NCBI RefSeq assembly: GCF_029457495.1
Contig: NZ_CP120361.1
Coordinates: 3,798,001 to 3,862,000, forward strand
Length of the DNA stretch: 64,000 nt
Direction: 5' to 3'
From: Chelativorans sp. AA-79
Lineage (GTDB): Bacteria; Pseudomonadota; Alphaproteobacteria; Rhizobiales; Rhizobiaceae
The notes below the pieces were generated by a model that was not told the DNA's origin, searched no databases, and saw only the letters and a program-made list of their open reading frames with translations. Shown here piece by piece: positions 8,200 to 17,190 of the stretch. The position numbers and the translations under genes are program-made. Each line of letters starts with the position of its first letter. The first letter of the stretch is position 1.

Positions 8200-9705
8200 C
8201 TAATCTTCCTCGACAAAGACCTCGGCGCGCCGTTTCCTGATCGAAGGGAAGAGGACGACGACCAGCACGATGGCCGCCATGATCAGCAGCCCCATGCTGA
8301 TCGGGCTCGTCAGGAACACGGTCGGGTCTCCGCCCGAAAGGATCATGGTGCGCCTCAGATAGGTTTCCATCATCGGGCCGAGCACGAAACCGAGGAGCAG
8401 CGGCGCGGGCTCGCATTCGAGCTTGGTTAGCCCGTAGCCGACAGCGCCGAACACGGACATGACGACGAGGTCGAAGGAGTTGTTGTTGACCGAGTAGACG
8501 CCGATAGCCGAGAAGCCGATGATGGCGGGGTAGAGGAAATTGGTCCTGACGCTCAGGAGCCGGACCCACAGCCCGATCAGCGGCAGATTGAGCACGACCA
8601 GCATCAGATTGCCGATCCACATCGAAACGATCACACCCCAGAACAGCGCCGGCTGCTCGTTGATGAGGTTCGGCCCGGGCGTGATGCCTTGAATGATCAG
8701 CGCGCCGATCATCAGCGCCATCAGCGGATTGGAGGGAATGCCTAGCGTCAGCATGGGCACGAACGACGTCTGCGCCCCGGCATTGTTGGCCGATTCCGGC
8801 CCGGCGACGCCTTCGATCGCGCCCCGGCCGAAGGTTTCGGGATGCTTGGCCATGCGCTTTTCGACCATGTAGGACGCGAAGGACGACAGCATCGCCCCGC
8901 CACCCGGCAGAACGCCCAGAAAGGAGCCCAGCAGCGTGCCGCGCCCGATCGGCAGGGCCGAAACGCGGAAGTCCCGGCGGGTCGGCATCAGCCCGGCGAT
9001 CTTGGTTTTCAGAGGATTGCGCTGGCTCTCGTCCTCCAGCCCCTTCAGGATCTCGGCAATCGCATAGATGCCGGCACCGAACGCGACGATCGGCAGCCCT
9101 TCGGCCAGATCGAAAAGGCCGAAAGTGAAGCGCGCCTGCCCGGTGTAGAGATCGGTGCCGATGGTGCCGAGCAGGAGCCCGAACACGATCATGACGATGC
9201 CCTTGAACACCGAGCCATGCGCCAGCGCGATTGAGGCGACGAGCCCGAGGACCATCAGCGAGAAGTAGTCGGGCGGCGTGAATTTCAGCGCCAGTTGCGT
9301 GAGCGGCACCGCGAAGACAGCGATCAGCATCGTCGCGAACGATCCCGCGACGAAGGAGCCGATGGCGGCGATCGCAAGCGCCCTTCCGGCCTTGCCCCGG
9401 CGGGCCATCTGATGGCCCTCGATGGCGGTCACCGCCGACGACGCCTCCCCCGGCAGGTTGATGAGGATCGCCGTGGTCGAACCGCCATATTGGGCGCCGT
9501 AGTAGATTCCGGCGAGCATGATGAGGGAGGCCTCGGCGGAAAAACCGAACGTCACCGGCAGCAGGATGGCCACCGTCCCCAGCGGCCCGATGCCCGGCAG
9601 CACGCCGATGGCTGTCCCGAGAAACACGCCGAGAAAGCAGAAGAGCAGGTTGACCGGCTGGAAAACGGTGTCGAACCCGAGCGCGAGATGAGAAACGATA
9701 TCCAT
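8200..9705 (-). CDS. TctA-family permease of a tripartite tricarboxylate transporter
   Basis: A complete 501-residue TctA permease, the last gene of the second full C-B-A transporter operon. The signatures [20 protein letters not shown] and [17 protein letters not shown] are clear, and about eleven to twelve hydrophobic helices follow the usual pattern. It is highly similar in sequence to the partial permease at 1-1359, including the closing residues RAEVFVEED, which suggests duplication or recruitment of related transporters. The tctB stop lies 3 bases upstream of its start. Confidence 0.95.
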   Translation of the reverse strand: MDIVSHLALGFDTVFQPVNLLFCFLGVFLGTAIGVLPGIGPLGTVAILLPVTFGFSAEASLIMLAGIYYGAQYGGSTTAILINLPGEASSAVTAIEGHQMARRGKAGRALAIAAIGSFVAGSFATMLIAVFAVPLTQLALKFTPPDYFSLMVLGLVASIALAHGSVFKGIVMIVFGLLLGTIGTDLYTGQARFTFGLFDLAEGLPIVAFGAGIYAIAEILKGLEDESQRNPLKTKIAGLMPTRRDFRVSALPIGRGTLLGSFLGVLPGGGAMLSSFASYMVEKRMAKHPETFGRGAIEGVAGPESANNAGAQTSFVPMLTLGIPSNPLMALMIGALIIQGITPGPNLINEQPALFWGVIVSMWIGNLMLVVLNLPLIGLWVRLLSVRTNFLYPAIIGFSAIGVYSVNNNSFDLVVMSVFGAVGYGLTKLECEPAPLLLGFVLGPMMETYLRRTMILSGGDPTVFLTSPISMGLLIMAAIVLVVVLFPSIRKRRAEVFVEED

Positions 9706-9708
9706 TTC

Positions 9709-10182
9709 CTAGCCTGTGAACAGCTCGCCCCAGAGCGGAATCGGCATGTGGAGCAGGTAGTGGAAGATGAGAACACAGAAGAGCGTGAAGACCGCCGAGA
9801 GCACCAGGGCTTGGCGAAGCGTGGTGATGCGGCTTGCAAGACAGGAGACGAAGATCACCAGGGAGACGGCGATGACCAGCCCGAACGGCTCGATGGCAAA
9901 CCCGAAGATCATCGGGCAGGCGAGTATGATGATAGTGGCCTTCAGCGGCGCGACCGTCAGCGCCTCGGCCTCGATGTCGCGCGGCAGAAAGGCGACGCCG
10001 ATCGAAAGAAGCCCGAGCACGATCGACAGCATGACCGGAAAGAAACCCGGCCCCATCGCGGCGGGTGCTCCGGTCTTCATCGTTGCCAGCGCATAACCGC
10101 CCGCCACAAGGCTGATGACCAGAAAGATCGCGGAAAATACGAGATTGCGCGGGCTCCAGCGGGAACCGGGCCGTTCATTCAT
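9709..10182 (-). CDS. TctB-family small membrane subunit
   Basis: A 157-residue protein with four hydrophobic segments (NLVFSAIFLVISLVAGGYAL first and ALVLSAVFTLFCVLIFHYLL last) and the PAAMGPGFFPVMLSIVLG loop commonly seen in TctB proteins. It lies between tctC (124 bases upstream) and tctA (3 bases downstream). The second of two adjacent ATG codons (10182) is chosen because a GGGGGAGG ribosome binding site is better spaced for it; the other ATG is at 10185. Confidence 0.9.
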   Translation of the reverse strand: MNERPGSRWSPRNLVFSAIFLVISLVAGGYALATMKTGAPAAMGPGFFPVMLSIVLGLLSIGVAFLPRDIEAEALTVAPLKATIIILACPMIFGFAIEPFGLVIAVSLVIFVSCLASRITTLRQALVLSAVFTLFCVLIFHYLLHMPIPLWGELFTG

Positions 10183-10306
10183 CATTGCCTCCCCCTGCTT
10201 CCCCAGCGAGGTCAATCCGCCGCCTGCCCTTCGATCCGCCCACGCTTTATGCAGCGGAGACGGTCGCCTGGAAATGTCCCTGGCGATCGTTGCTTGAACG
10301 TCCCAC

Positions 10307-11287
10307 TTAGTTGTTGCGGATGTCGTACTTCTTGATGATGTCGCGCCAGAGTGCTTCCTCGTGCACTGCCAGTTCCCGCATTCCCTCAGGCGTCGAGGGC
10401 GAGGGGTTCTGATAGTTCTTGGTGAAGGTCTCCTTGGCTTCGTCGGACGCGAGGAACGCGCCGATCGCAGCGTTCATCTTGTCGATGATGTCGCGCGGCG
10501 TCCCCTTCGGCGCCATGACGCCCGCCCACACGGTCGCGACAAGGTCGATCCCCGCCTCCTGGAAGGTCTGCACATCGGGGAAGTTCGGATTGCGATTGGC
10601 GGAAGCGATGCCGAGAGCCTTCATGTTGCCGGCCTTCAGGTGCTCGGTATAGGCCTCCGACAGGAAATCGGTCGATATGTCGAGGCTGCCGGACAGGAGG
10701 TCAACGAGGATCGGCGCCGTGCCCTGATAGGGAACGATCTTCAATTGCGCGCCTGCCTTTTCCGCCATCATGAGTTCGATCATGTGGCCGTAGGACCCGA
10801 TGCCGGGATGCCCGGCGCTCACCTCGCCCGGATGCTCGTTCGCGTATCTGATCAGCTCTTCGAGCGTGTCGGCGGGAAAGTCCTTGCGGGCCACGACCAC
10901 CATGTCGCCGGCAGTGAGCTGGCTCACATAGTCGAAATCCTCGAGCGGTGTGTAGGGCAAGCCGGAATAGGTGTTGGTGTAGTTCGCCGAAGGCCCGGGA
11001 TAACCGACCACGAATGTGTAGCCGTCGGGCTTCGCGTGAGCTACCGCACTCATGCCAATGGTGCCGCCGGCACCGGGTTTATTGTCGACGATCACCGTCT
11101 GCCCGAGTTGCTTCTCAAGATCGCCCGCCATCATGCGGACCAGGAAATCAGGTCCCGCAGGAAACGGGAAAATGATGCGGATCGGCTTGTCGTACGGCCA
11201 CTGCGCGGCGTGCGACGCCACCCCGATGCCCAGGAAAACCGCGGATGCCACGGCCGCCGCGAAAAGCGGCTTGAACAGGTTTTTCAT
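10307..11287 (-). CDS. TctC/Bug-family periplasmic substrate-binding protein
   Basis: A 326-residue periplasmic receptor with a signal peptide (MKNLFKPLFAAAVASAVFLG, ending near ASHAAQ). The mature protein starts WPYDKPIRIIFPFPAGPD and has the Bug motif NKPGAGGTIGMSAVAHAKPD. Compared with the receptor at 4369-5334 the first ligand loop reads FPAGPDFLVRMM rather than AAGGGTDAIGRTLA, so the two probably recognise different acids. A GGGAGGAG ribosome binding site supports the start at 11287. It heads the second C-B-A operon and has a TTTCA-N5-TGAAA palindrome 107 bases upstream. Confidence 0.93.
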   Translation of the reverse strand: MKNLFKPLFAAAVASAVFLGIGVASHAAQWPYDKPIRIIFPFPAGPDFLVRMMAGDLEKQLGQTVIVDNKPGAGGTIGMSAVAHAKPDGYTFVVGYPGPSANYTNTYSGLPYTPLEDFDYVSQLTAGDMVVVARKDFPADTLEELIRYANEHPGEVSAGHPGIGSYGHMIELMMAEKAGAQLKIVPYQGTAPILVDLLSGSLDISTDFLSEAYTEHLKAGNMKALGIASANRNPNFPDVQTFQEAGIDLVATVWAGVMAPKGTPRDIIDKMNAAIGAFLASDEAKETFTKNYQNPSPSTPEGMRELAVHEEALWRDIIKKYDIRNN

Positions 11288-11393
11288 GCACTCCTCCCAC
11301 TCTGCCTTCGGCGCCTGATGCGGCGACTTTCGCCCGAGGCGGTGAACGAGGCTATGCCTTGGAGCCGAATGCAGCCAAATCAATGATCGTTCG

Positions 11394-11408
11394 TTTCAGA
11401 AGATGAAA
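11394..11408. promoter_or_regulatory. candidate operator, copy 3 of TTTCA-N5-TGAAA
   Basis: TTTCAGAAGATGAAA, matching the arms and spacing of the sites at 5474 and 6487. It lies 107 bases upstream of the tctC gene starting at 11287, in the 247-base gap between that gene and the end of purD. The rest of the gap shows no gene. Confidence 0.6.
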
Positions 11409-11534
11409 TACACTTGCTTGGGCAGGCCTGAAAAGGTCCGGCGAGCCCAAGAACTCGTGCCGCCCGCAGATCAGGTGATTGTCAAGGGACTTCCGGGCAT
11501 CCAGCGCCAGGGCTTCCACCGCTTGGGAACGCCC

Positions 11535-12815
11535 TCAAGCCTCTCCGGCTTCGCGCTCGATTGCCCGCCAGCCGATATCGCGGCGGCAGAAGCCCTCCGG
11601 CCAATCGATTCTGTCCACGGCGTGGTAGGCGCGGTCGCGCGCTTCCGTGACATTGGAGCCGAGTGCGGTCACGTTCAGGACGCGTCCGCCACTGGCAACG
11701 ACAGCGCCGTCCTCCAGCGCCGTACCGGCATGGAAGACCTCCGCGTCGGCGGCGGCCGCTGCATCGAGCCCGCGGATCACCGAACCCTTTTCGGGCGTGC
11801 CGGGATAGCCCCGCGCCGCCATGACGACGGTGAGCGCCGCGTCGTCGCGCCAGCGCGCGGACATATGCGCGAGTTGGCCGTCGACCGCGCCTTTCAGCAG
11901 GGCAAGCAGATCGTCCTCGAGGCGCGGCATCAGGACCTGGCACTCGGGATCGCCGAACCGCACGTTGTATTCGATCAGCTTAGGGCCATCGACGGTGATC
12001 ATCAGCCCGACAAAGAGCGCGCCGACGAAGGGCGAGCCCATCTCCTCCATGCCCTTCAGCGTCGGCTCGACGATTTCGCGCATGACCCGCGAAACCATCT
12101 CCGGCGTCATCACGGGAGCGGGCGAATAGGCTCCCATGCCGCCGGTGTTCGCCCCCGTGTCGCCCTCGCCCACGCGCTTGTGGTCCTGCGCGGTGCCGAA
12201 GGGAAGCGCGGTCTTGCCGTCGCAGAGGCAGAAGAAGCTCGCTTCCTCGCCCTCCATGAATTCCTCGACCACCACCTCCGCGCCCGAATCCCCGAACGCA
12301 CCGGAAAAGCAGTCGTCGATGGCGGCGAAAGCCTCTTCCTCCGTCATGGCGATCACCACGCCCTTGCCGGCGGCAAGGCCATCGGCCTTGATGACGATGG
12401 GCGTTCCGCTCCGGCGGACGTAATCCTTCGCGTGGGCGGCATCCGCGAACCGGCCGTAGGCGGCGGTGGGGATATCATACCGGGCGCAGAGATCCTTTGT
12501 GAACCCCTTCGAGCCTTCTAAGCGCGCAGCGTCGGCAGTGGGGCCGAAAACCGGAATCCCGGCGGAGATCAGGTCATCGGCCAGCCCCGCCACCAGCGGC
12601 GCCTCGGGACCGACCACGACAAAATCGACGGCCTTGTCGCGGCAGAAATCGACAACCGAAGCATGGTCCCGGATATCGAGCGGCACGCATTCGGCATGTT
12701 CGGCAATGCCCGGATTGCCCGGCGCGGCATAGAGCTTCTCCAGGAGGGGCGAAGCCGCGAGCTTCCAGGCCAGTGCATGCTCGCGCCCGCCCGAACCGAT
12801 GAGGAGAACTTTCAT
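11535..12815 (-). CDS. purD: phosphoribosylamine--glycine ligase
   Basis: PurD (GAR synthetase), 426 residues, catalyses the ATP-dependent joining of glycine to phosphoribosylamine, the second step of purine synthesis. The N-terminal [20 protein letters not shown] is diagnostic. The ATP-grasp core is seen in [20 protein letters not shown], the glycine-rich GAQ-like segment in [16 protein letters not shown], and metal/ATP contacts in [20 protein letters not shown]. The length is typical. The start at 12815 is set by this motif; a longer frame upstream lacks similarity. It stands alone on this strand and diverges from ubiA across 161 bases. Confidence 0.97.
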   Translation of the reverse strand: MKVLLIGSGGREHALAWKLAASPLLEKLYAAPGNPGIAEHAECVPLDIRDHASVVDFCRDKAVDFVVVGPEAPLVAGLADDLISAGIPVFGPTADAARLEGSKGFTKDLCARYDIPTAAYGRFADAAHAKDYVRRSGTPIVIKADGLAAGKGVVIAMTEEEAFAAIDDCFSGAFGDSGAEVVVEEFMEGEEASFFCLCDGKTALPFGTAQDHKRVGEGDTGANTGGMGAYSPAPVMTPEMVSRVMREIVEPTLKGMEEMGSPFVGALFVGLMITVDGPKLIEYNVRFGDPECQVLMPRLEDDLLALLKGAVDGQLAHMSARWRDDAALTVVMAARGYPGTPEKGSVIRGLDAAAAADAEVFHAGTALEDGAVVASGGRVLNVTALGSNVTEARDRAYHAVDRIDWPEGFCRRDIGWRAIEREAGEA

Positions 12816-12976
12816 TGGATGTGCCCGTCGTCGCCGTTTCCTGGGGAAGGGGCTATGGCCGAAACGGCCCGAGGTCAAGCCGCAGCGGCACCTGTCCAGT
12901 GACGAATGGACGCTTGACGCGGCCTGCCCGTCTTGCCACTCCAAACGTGAGCATCCGAAGGGCGAAAGGCAAGCAG

Positions 12977-13960
12977 ATGGACATCATCCAGTCTCGGCAG
13001 ATGCGGGGCCGCGTCGCCGACGCGCCGTCCGGCCATTGGGTTTACCGCTTCCTGCCGCGCGCGGCGTGGCCCTATGCGCAGCTTGCCCGCTGGGACCGGC
13101 CAATCGGCTGGAAGCTCTTGCTGTGGCCCTGCTGGTGGTCGCTCGCCATGGCGGCGGCAGCCGGCGCGGCGCTGGGCGCGCCGCTTGGAAGCGTGATGCC
13201 TTCGCCCTGGCACCTCCTGCTTTTCCTGATCGGCGCAATGGCCATGCGCGGCGCCGGCTGCACCTACAACGATATCGTCGATCACGACATCGACGAGCAG
13301 GTGGAACGCACCCGCTCTCGCCCCCTTCCCTCCGGCCAGGTTTCGCGGAAGCAGGCCTGGGCCTTCCTCGTCGCGCAGGCGCTCTTGGGGCTCGCCGTGC
13401 TCCTCCAGTTCAACGGTTTCGCCGTCCTCGTGGGAATCGGGTCGCTGCTCGTGGTGGCGGTCTATCCCTTCGCGAAGAGATTCACCGACTGGCCGCAACT
13501 CTTTCTGGGGCTTGCCTTTTCCTGGGGCGCGCTGATGGGCTGGGCCGTTCATTTCGGCAGCCTCTCGCTCGCGCCCTTCCTGCTCTACGGCGGCTCGATC
13601 CTCTGGGTGATCGGCTATGACACGATCTACGCGCACCAGGACAAGGAGGACGACGCGCTGGTGGGCGTGCGTTCCACCGCGCGGCTCTTCGGCGAGAACA
13701 CGAAAAGCTGGCTCGTCGCGCTCTACGGCGGAGCGCTCCTTTTCTTCGCCGTGGCCTTCGCGCTTGCCGCCGTGCCGATGCCGGCGCTCGCCGGGCTGGT
13801 GGCGGCGGGCGCGCATATGGCGCGGCAGATCCGGACCCTCGACATCGACGATCCGGACCAGTGCCTCGCGCTCTTCAAGTCCAACTCGATGGTCGGCTGG
13901 CTGATCTTCCTGGGCCTTCTGGGCGGCGGTGCGTGGGCAACGCTCAGCCCCTATTTCTGA
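12977..13960 (+). CDS. ubiA: 4-hydroxybenzoate polyprenyltransferase
   Basis: UbiA, 327 residues, attaches the polyprenyl tail to 4-hydroxybenzoate in ubiquinone synthesis and is an integral inner-membrane protein. The first Asp-rich motif [20 protein letters not shown] and the second, [16 protein letters not shown], bind the prenyl diphosphate through Mg ions. N-terminal [17 protein letters not shown] is typical of UbiA. The ATG at 12977, after an AAGG-type ribosome binding site, gives a normal length. It ends 10 bases inside the end of the convergent DUF6101-like gene. The polyprenyl donor is presumably made by the synthase at 23310-24326. Confidence 0.96.
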   Translation: MDIIQSRQMRGRVADAPSGHWVYRFLPRAAWPYAQLARWDRPIGWKLLLWPCWWSLAMAAAAGAALGAPLGSVMPSPWHLLLFLIGAMAMRGAGCTYNDIVDHDIDEQVERTRSRPLPSGQVSRKQAWAFLVAQALLGLAVLLQFNGFAVLVGIGSLLVVAVYPFAKRFTDWPQLFLGLAFSWGALMGWAVHFGSLSLAPFLLYGGSILWVIGYDTIYAHQDKEDDALVGVRSTARLFGENTKSWLVALYGGALLFFAVAFALAAVPMPALAGLVAAGAHMARQIRTLDIDDPDQCLALFKSNSMVGWLIFLGLLGGGAWATLSPYF

Positions 13961-14535
13961 CCGGATTTGCTGTCGGCCCGGGCGATGATCTCGTCGCCGT
14001 TGACCACCAATCGCAAGCCCAGCGTGCCCCGGCGGCGGCGCGCGAGGAAGCGCGGACGGCGCTTGCGCACGGTGCTACCCTGCCGGCGGTCCTGCGGCGC
14101 CTGCTTCTTCACCTGGCCGAGGGATTCTTCCAGCGTGCGGGCCACGCCGTCGGACTCGACCAGAAGCATCGGCAGGCGGTAGGCCTCGGCCCACGCGCGC
14201 CAGTCGGCGGCGACATCGTCGAGATCGCCGGCAACCAGAAGCGGCACGCACAGCATCGCATCATCGTGCAGCAGCTCGAGCGTGACCGTCACCTGGCCGT
14301 CCTCGTCCTCGATGGCACGGGCGGCCACACCGCGGAAGGCGGTGGGCGGCAGGGCGAAGGTGACCGGCAGCTGGGCCTTGTCCAGAAGCCTGCGCATGCG
14401 CACGCCGCGCGCGCCTATGGTGAAGGTCACCTCTCCAAAACTGTCCTGCGTTGCGTAGCTTACCACCTGCGGGAGGCGGAAAGGATCGAGCCGCATTGCC
14501 CGACCCGCCCAGACCGGCTTCAAACCAATCGACAT
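13951..14535 (-). CDS. conserved hypothetical protein, DUF6101-like
   Basis: A 194-residue protein resembling a family conserved in Rhizobiales next to ubiA (DUF6101, from memory). It begins MSIGLKPVWAGRAMRLDPFR and ends with a very basic stretch (VRKRRPRFLARRRRG) before GLRLVVNGDEIIARADSK. No signal peptide, membrane segment or catalytic motif is evident; the basic tail might bind nucleic acid or phospholipid. AGGAAGG upstream of 14535 supports the start. Its 3' end overlaps ubiA by 10 bases. Function unknown. Confidence 0.8.
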   Translation of the reverse strand: MSIGLKPVWAGRAMRLDPFRLPQVVSYATQDSFGEVTFTIGARGVRMRRLLDKAQLPVTFALPPTAFRGVAARAIEDEDGQVTVTLELLHDDAMLCVPLLVAGDLDDVAADWRAWAEAYRLPMLLVESDGVARTLEESLGQVKKQAPQDRRQGSTVRKRRPRFLARRRRGTLGLRLVVNGDEIIARADSKSGQK

Positions 14536-14734
14536 TACGTTGCCTTCCTGTTGCTCCCGAGAGCCATGTACCCGGCTCTCCCCGACCAGGTTTACCCGGC
14601 CTCTTATGGAGCGAAGACTAGCGCCGCGGTTCTTACTTCCGGGCTTAAAAAGTCAGTTAAATTTTGCTGATTCCACGTCAGGTGATTTTACGCCGGGATA
14701 AGCTTCGTGAAAGCTTTGTAACCATGCACGGGCC

Positions 14735-16165
14735 TCAGATCACCTTCCCGGGATTCATGATGCCGGCCGGATCGAAAGCGTTCTTGACCCGACGCATGAG
14801 ATCGGTGGCGATCGCCGGCTGGGTGGCCAGGAGCTCGGCCCGCTTCATGCGGCCAATTCCGTGCTCGGCCGAAAACGAGCCGCCGAGCGCGCGCACGATG
14901 GAATGGACCGCCTCGTTCATCGCACGGTAGTGGCCGAGATACTCGTCCTTGTCGGCTCCGACCGGCTGCGCGATGTTGTAGTGCAGGTTGCCGTCGCCCA
15001 TATGGCCAAAGCAGACGACACGGGCGCCCGGCACGACCTCCTGAACAGCCCTTCCCGCCCGCTCGATGAATTCGGGAATGGCGGCTACCGGCACGGAGAT
15101 GTCGTGCTTGATGGAGCCGCCTTCGGGGCGCTGGGCGTCCGACATGTCCTCGCGCATCTGGCGCAGTTCCATCTGCTGGGTCTCGTTCTGCGCGATCGTC
15201 GCGTCGGCCACCCAGCCCTCTTCCAGCCCGGTCCCGAGGATATCCTCGATCAGGGTGCGCGCATCCTCCCCGGAACGGTGGGAGGAGACCTCAAGCATGA
15301 CGTTCCAGGGATGGCTTTCGGCCAGAGGCGGGCGTGTCGCGGGAAAATGCCGCAAGACGAAGTCGAGCGGCGTTCTCTCGATGAGCTCGAACATGGTGAG
15401 CGCCGTGCCCGCGCGGTCGTTCGCGAACTCGAAGAGCCTGAGCGCATCGATGGGAGAGCCGAGCCCGACCCAGGCGAGCTCGCGCCCCTTCGGCTTGGGA
15501 TAGAGTTTTACGACCGCCGCCGTGATGACGCCAAGCGTGCCTTCGGCGCCGACGAACAGGTCTTTCAGGTCGTAGCCGGTGTTGTCCTTCTTGAGCTTGC
15601 GCAGATCATCGAAGATCTCGCCCGTGGGCAGCACGACCTCGAGGCCCAGGCACAGGTCGCGGGCGACGCCATAGGCAAGCGCACCGATCCCACCGGCATT
15701 GGATGAGAGATTGCCGCCGATCTGGCAGGAGCCCTGGGAACCGAGCGCCAGCGGGAAGAACCGGTCGTTCCGCGCCGCCTCCTCCTGCAGGAGCTGTAGA
15801 ATCACGCCCGCCTCCACGGTCGCGGTGTTGGAGGCAAGGTCGATCTCGCGGATGCGGTTGAGCCTGGACAAGGACAGGATGACCTCGCGGCCGGTGGCGT
15901 CTGGTATCTGCCCGCCGACGAGCCCCGTATTGCCACCCTGGGGCACGATGGGCGTGCCGGTCTCGGTGGCGAGCTTCAGGATTTGGCTTACCTCCTCCGG
16001 ACTGCCCGGCTTCAGCACCAGCGACGTGCGACCGCCGAAGAGGCCGCGCGGCTCCGCCACGTGAGGCGTGATGTCGGCGGCATCCCTGAGCGCGTGGCGC
16101 TCTCCCACAATCGCCGCGAAGCGTTCCGCAAGGGCGGGGTCGAGCGTGCTTGTCTCAGCGTTCAT
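14735..16165 (-). CDS. FAD-linked oxidase, D-2-hydroxyacid dehydrogenase type (GlcD-like)
   Basis: A 476-residue flavoprotein of the FAD-binding type 4 family that oxidises D-2-hydroxyacids such as D-lactate, D-2-hydroxyglutarate or glycolate, passing electrons to the respiratory chain or a flavoprotein partner. The FAD domain shows PQGGNTGLVGGQIPD (near residue 75) and LGSQGSCQIGGNLSSNAGG (near 140). The C-terminal cap has GHMGDGNLHYNI and GGSFSAEHGIGRMKRAEL, typical of the D-2-hydroxyglutarate/D-lactate dehydrogenase branch. A GGAGGTG ribosome binding site precedes 16165. The exact substrate is uncertain. Confidence 0.9.
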   Translation of the reverse strand: MNAETSTLDPALAERFAAIVGERHALRDAADITPHVAEPRGLFGGRTSLVLKPGSPEEVSQILKLATETGTPIVPQGGNTGLVGGQIPDATGREVILSLSRLNRIREIDLASNTATVEAGVILQLLQEEAARNDRFFPLALGSQGSCQIGGNLSSNAGGIGALAYGVARDLCLGLEVVLPTGEIFDDLRKLKKDNTGYDLKDLFVGAEGTLGVITAAVVKLYPKPKGRELAWVGLGSPIDALRLFEFANDRAGTALTMFELIERTPLDFVLRHFPATRPPLAESHPWNVMLEVSSHRSGEDARTLIEDILGTGLEEGWVADATIAQNETQQMELRQMREDMSDAQRPEGGSIKHDISVPVAAIPEFIERAGRAVQEVVPGARVVCFGHMGDGNLHYNIAQPVGADKDEYLGHYRAMNEAVHSIVRALGGSFSAEHGIGRMKRAELLATQPAIATDLMRRVKNAFDPAGIMNPGKVI

Positions 16166-16189
16166 CGGCAGTCACCTCCTCACCGGACA

Positions 16190-17161
16190 TCATTCCCTGG
16201 GTGCGGCCGCCCGCGTCAGGCGGTCGTTGATCGCCTCACCCAGCCCATGCCGCGGCACCGGCTCGACGGCAATGGTCTGGCAACCTGCGGCATCGAGGGC
16301 GGAAAGATGGGCGAAGAGGTTGGCGGCCGCCTCGCGCAGATCGCCCGCAGGCGAAAGGTTTAGCATTTTCGCCGCGTTCTCCGCGCCAAGCGCGCGATCC
16401 GGCCCGAAGGCAAGCAGCGCCTCCCCCGGTCGGACCTCCGCCGCGTCGAGCCTGATGCCCGTATGCGGGGCGTAGTGAGAGGCGAGCATGCCCGGCGCCT
16501 GGACGCCCGTCGCACCGCGTTTGACCGCCTCACCTGTCAGACGTTCGATCTCCTCGACCGCCAGCCCGCCGGGACGGAGCAGCGTGAGCTCGTCGCCCAA
16601 GACCTTGATGATGGTCGATTCGAGGCCGACCTTCGCCGGTCCGCCATCCACGACGAGCCTGATGCGATCACCCAGCGACGCGTTCACGGCTTGCGCTGTC
16701 GTGCCCGTCACGCGGCCGGAGATGTTGGCGCTGGGGGCGGCGAGCGGGCGGCCGAGCCGCGCGATCACCTCGCGGCCGAAGCCTTGCGGGCAGCGCAACG
16801 CGATCGTATCGAGCCCCGCCGTCACCAGCGGATGGATGCCGTAATTTTCGCGATGCGGCAGGACGAGGGTGAGCGGGCCGGGCCAGAAGCTCTCTGCAAG
16901 GCGCTCTGCCAGCGGCGAGAAGACCGCGATGCGCCGCGCCATCTCCATATCGGCCACATGGGCGATGAGCGGGTTGAAGCGGGGCCTGCCCTTGGCCTCG
17001 AAGATGCGCGCCACGGCCTCGCCATCCGTCGCGTCCGCGGCGAGCCCGTAGACGGTCTCGGTGGGGATTGCGACCGGCTCCCCCGCCGCCAGCAGGCGGC
17101 AGGCCGGCTCCAAGGCATCTTTCTGCGCCAGAATTTCGGCCACGCCTTTTTCCTTCCGCAT
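16190..17161 (-). CDS. L-threonylcarbamoyladenylate synthase
   Basis: Sua5/YrdC/TsaC-type enzyme making threonylcarbamoyl-AMP from threonine, bicarbonate and ATP, the first step of tRNA t6A37 formation. The YrdC domain begins EPVAIPTETVYGLAADATDG and has AKGRPRFNPLIAHV, RCPQGFGREVIARLGRPLAA and PSANISGRVTGTT. The 323-residue length and the C-terminal region after SHYAPHTGIRLDA identify the longer Sua5 form rather than short TsaC. ATG 17161 is preferred because related proteins begin close to VAEILAQ; a GTG at 17194 overlaps the glyS stop and is an alternative coupled start. Confidence 0.93.
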   Translation of the reverse strand: MRKEKGVAEILAQKDALEPACRLLAAGEPVAIPTETVYGLAADATDGEAVARIFEAKGRPRFNPLIAHVADMEMARRIAVFSPLAERLAESFWPGPLTLVLPHRENYGIHPLVTAGLDTIALRCPQGFGREVIARLGRPLAAPSANISGRVTGTTAQAVNASLGDRIRLVVDGGPAKVGLESTIIKVLGDELTLLRPGGLAVEEIERLTGEAVKRGATGVQAPGMLASHYAPHTGIRLDAAEVRPGEALLAFGPDRALGAENAAKMLNLSPAGDLREAAANLFAHLSALDAAGCQTIAVEPVPRHGLGEAINDRLTRAAAPRE

Positions 17162-17190
17162 GAACGGCAGCGCGCCCAGATGGCTGCGCC

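Noticed and set aside
14559-14580. Hairpin GAGAGCC/GGCTCTC in the leader of the DUF6101-like gene
   Set aside because: Short stem, no U-run and no recognisable regulatory context.
14701-14722. AAGCTT palindrome after the FAD oxidase gene
   Set aside because: Only six-base arms and no U-run, so not a convincing terminator.
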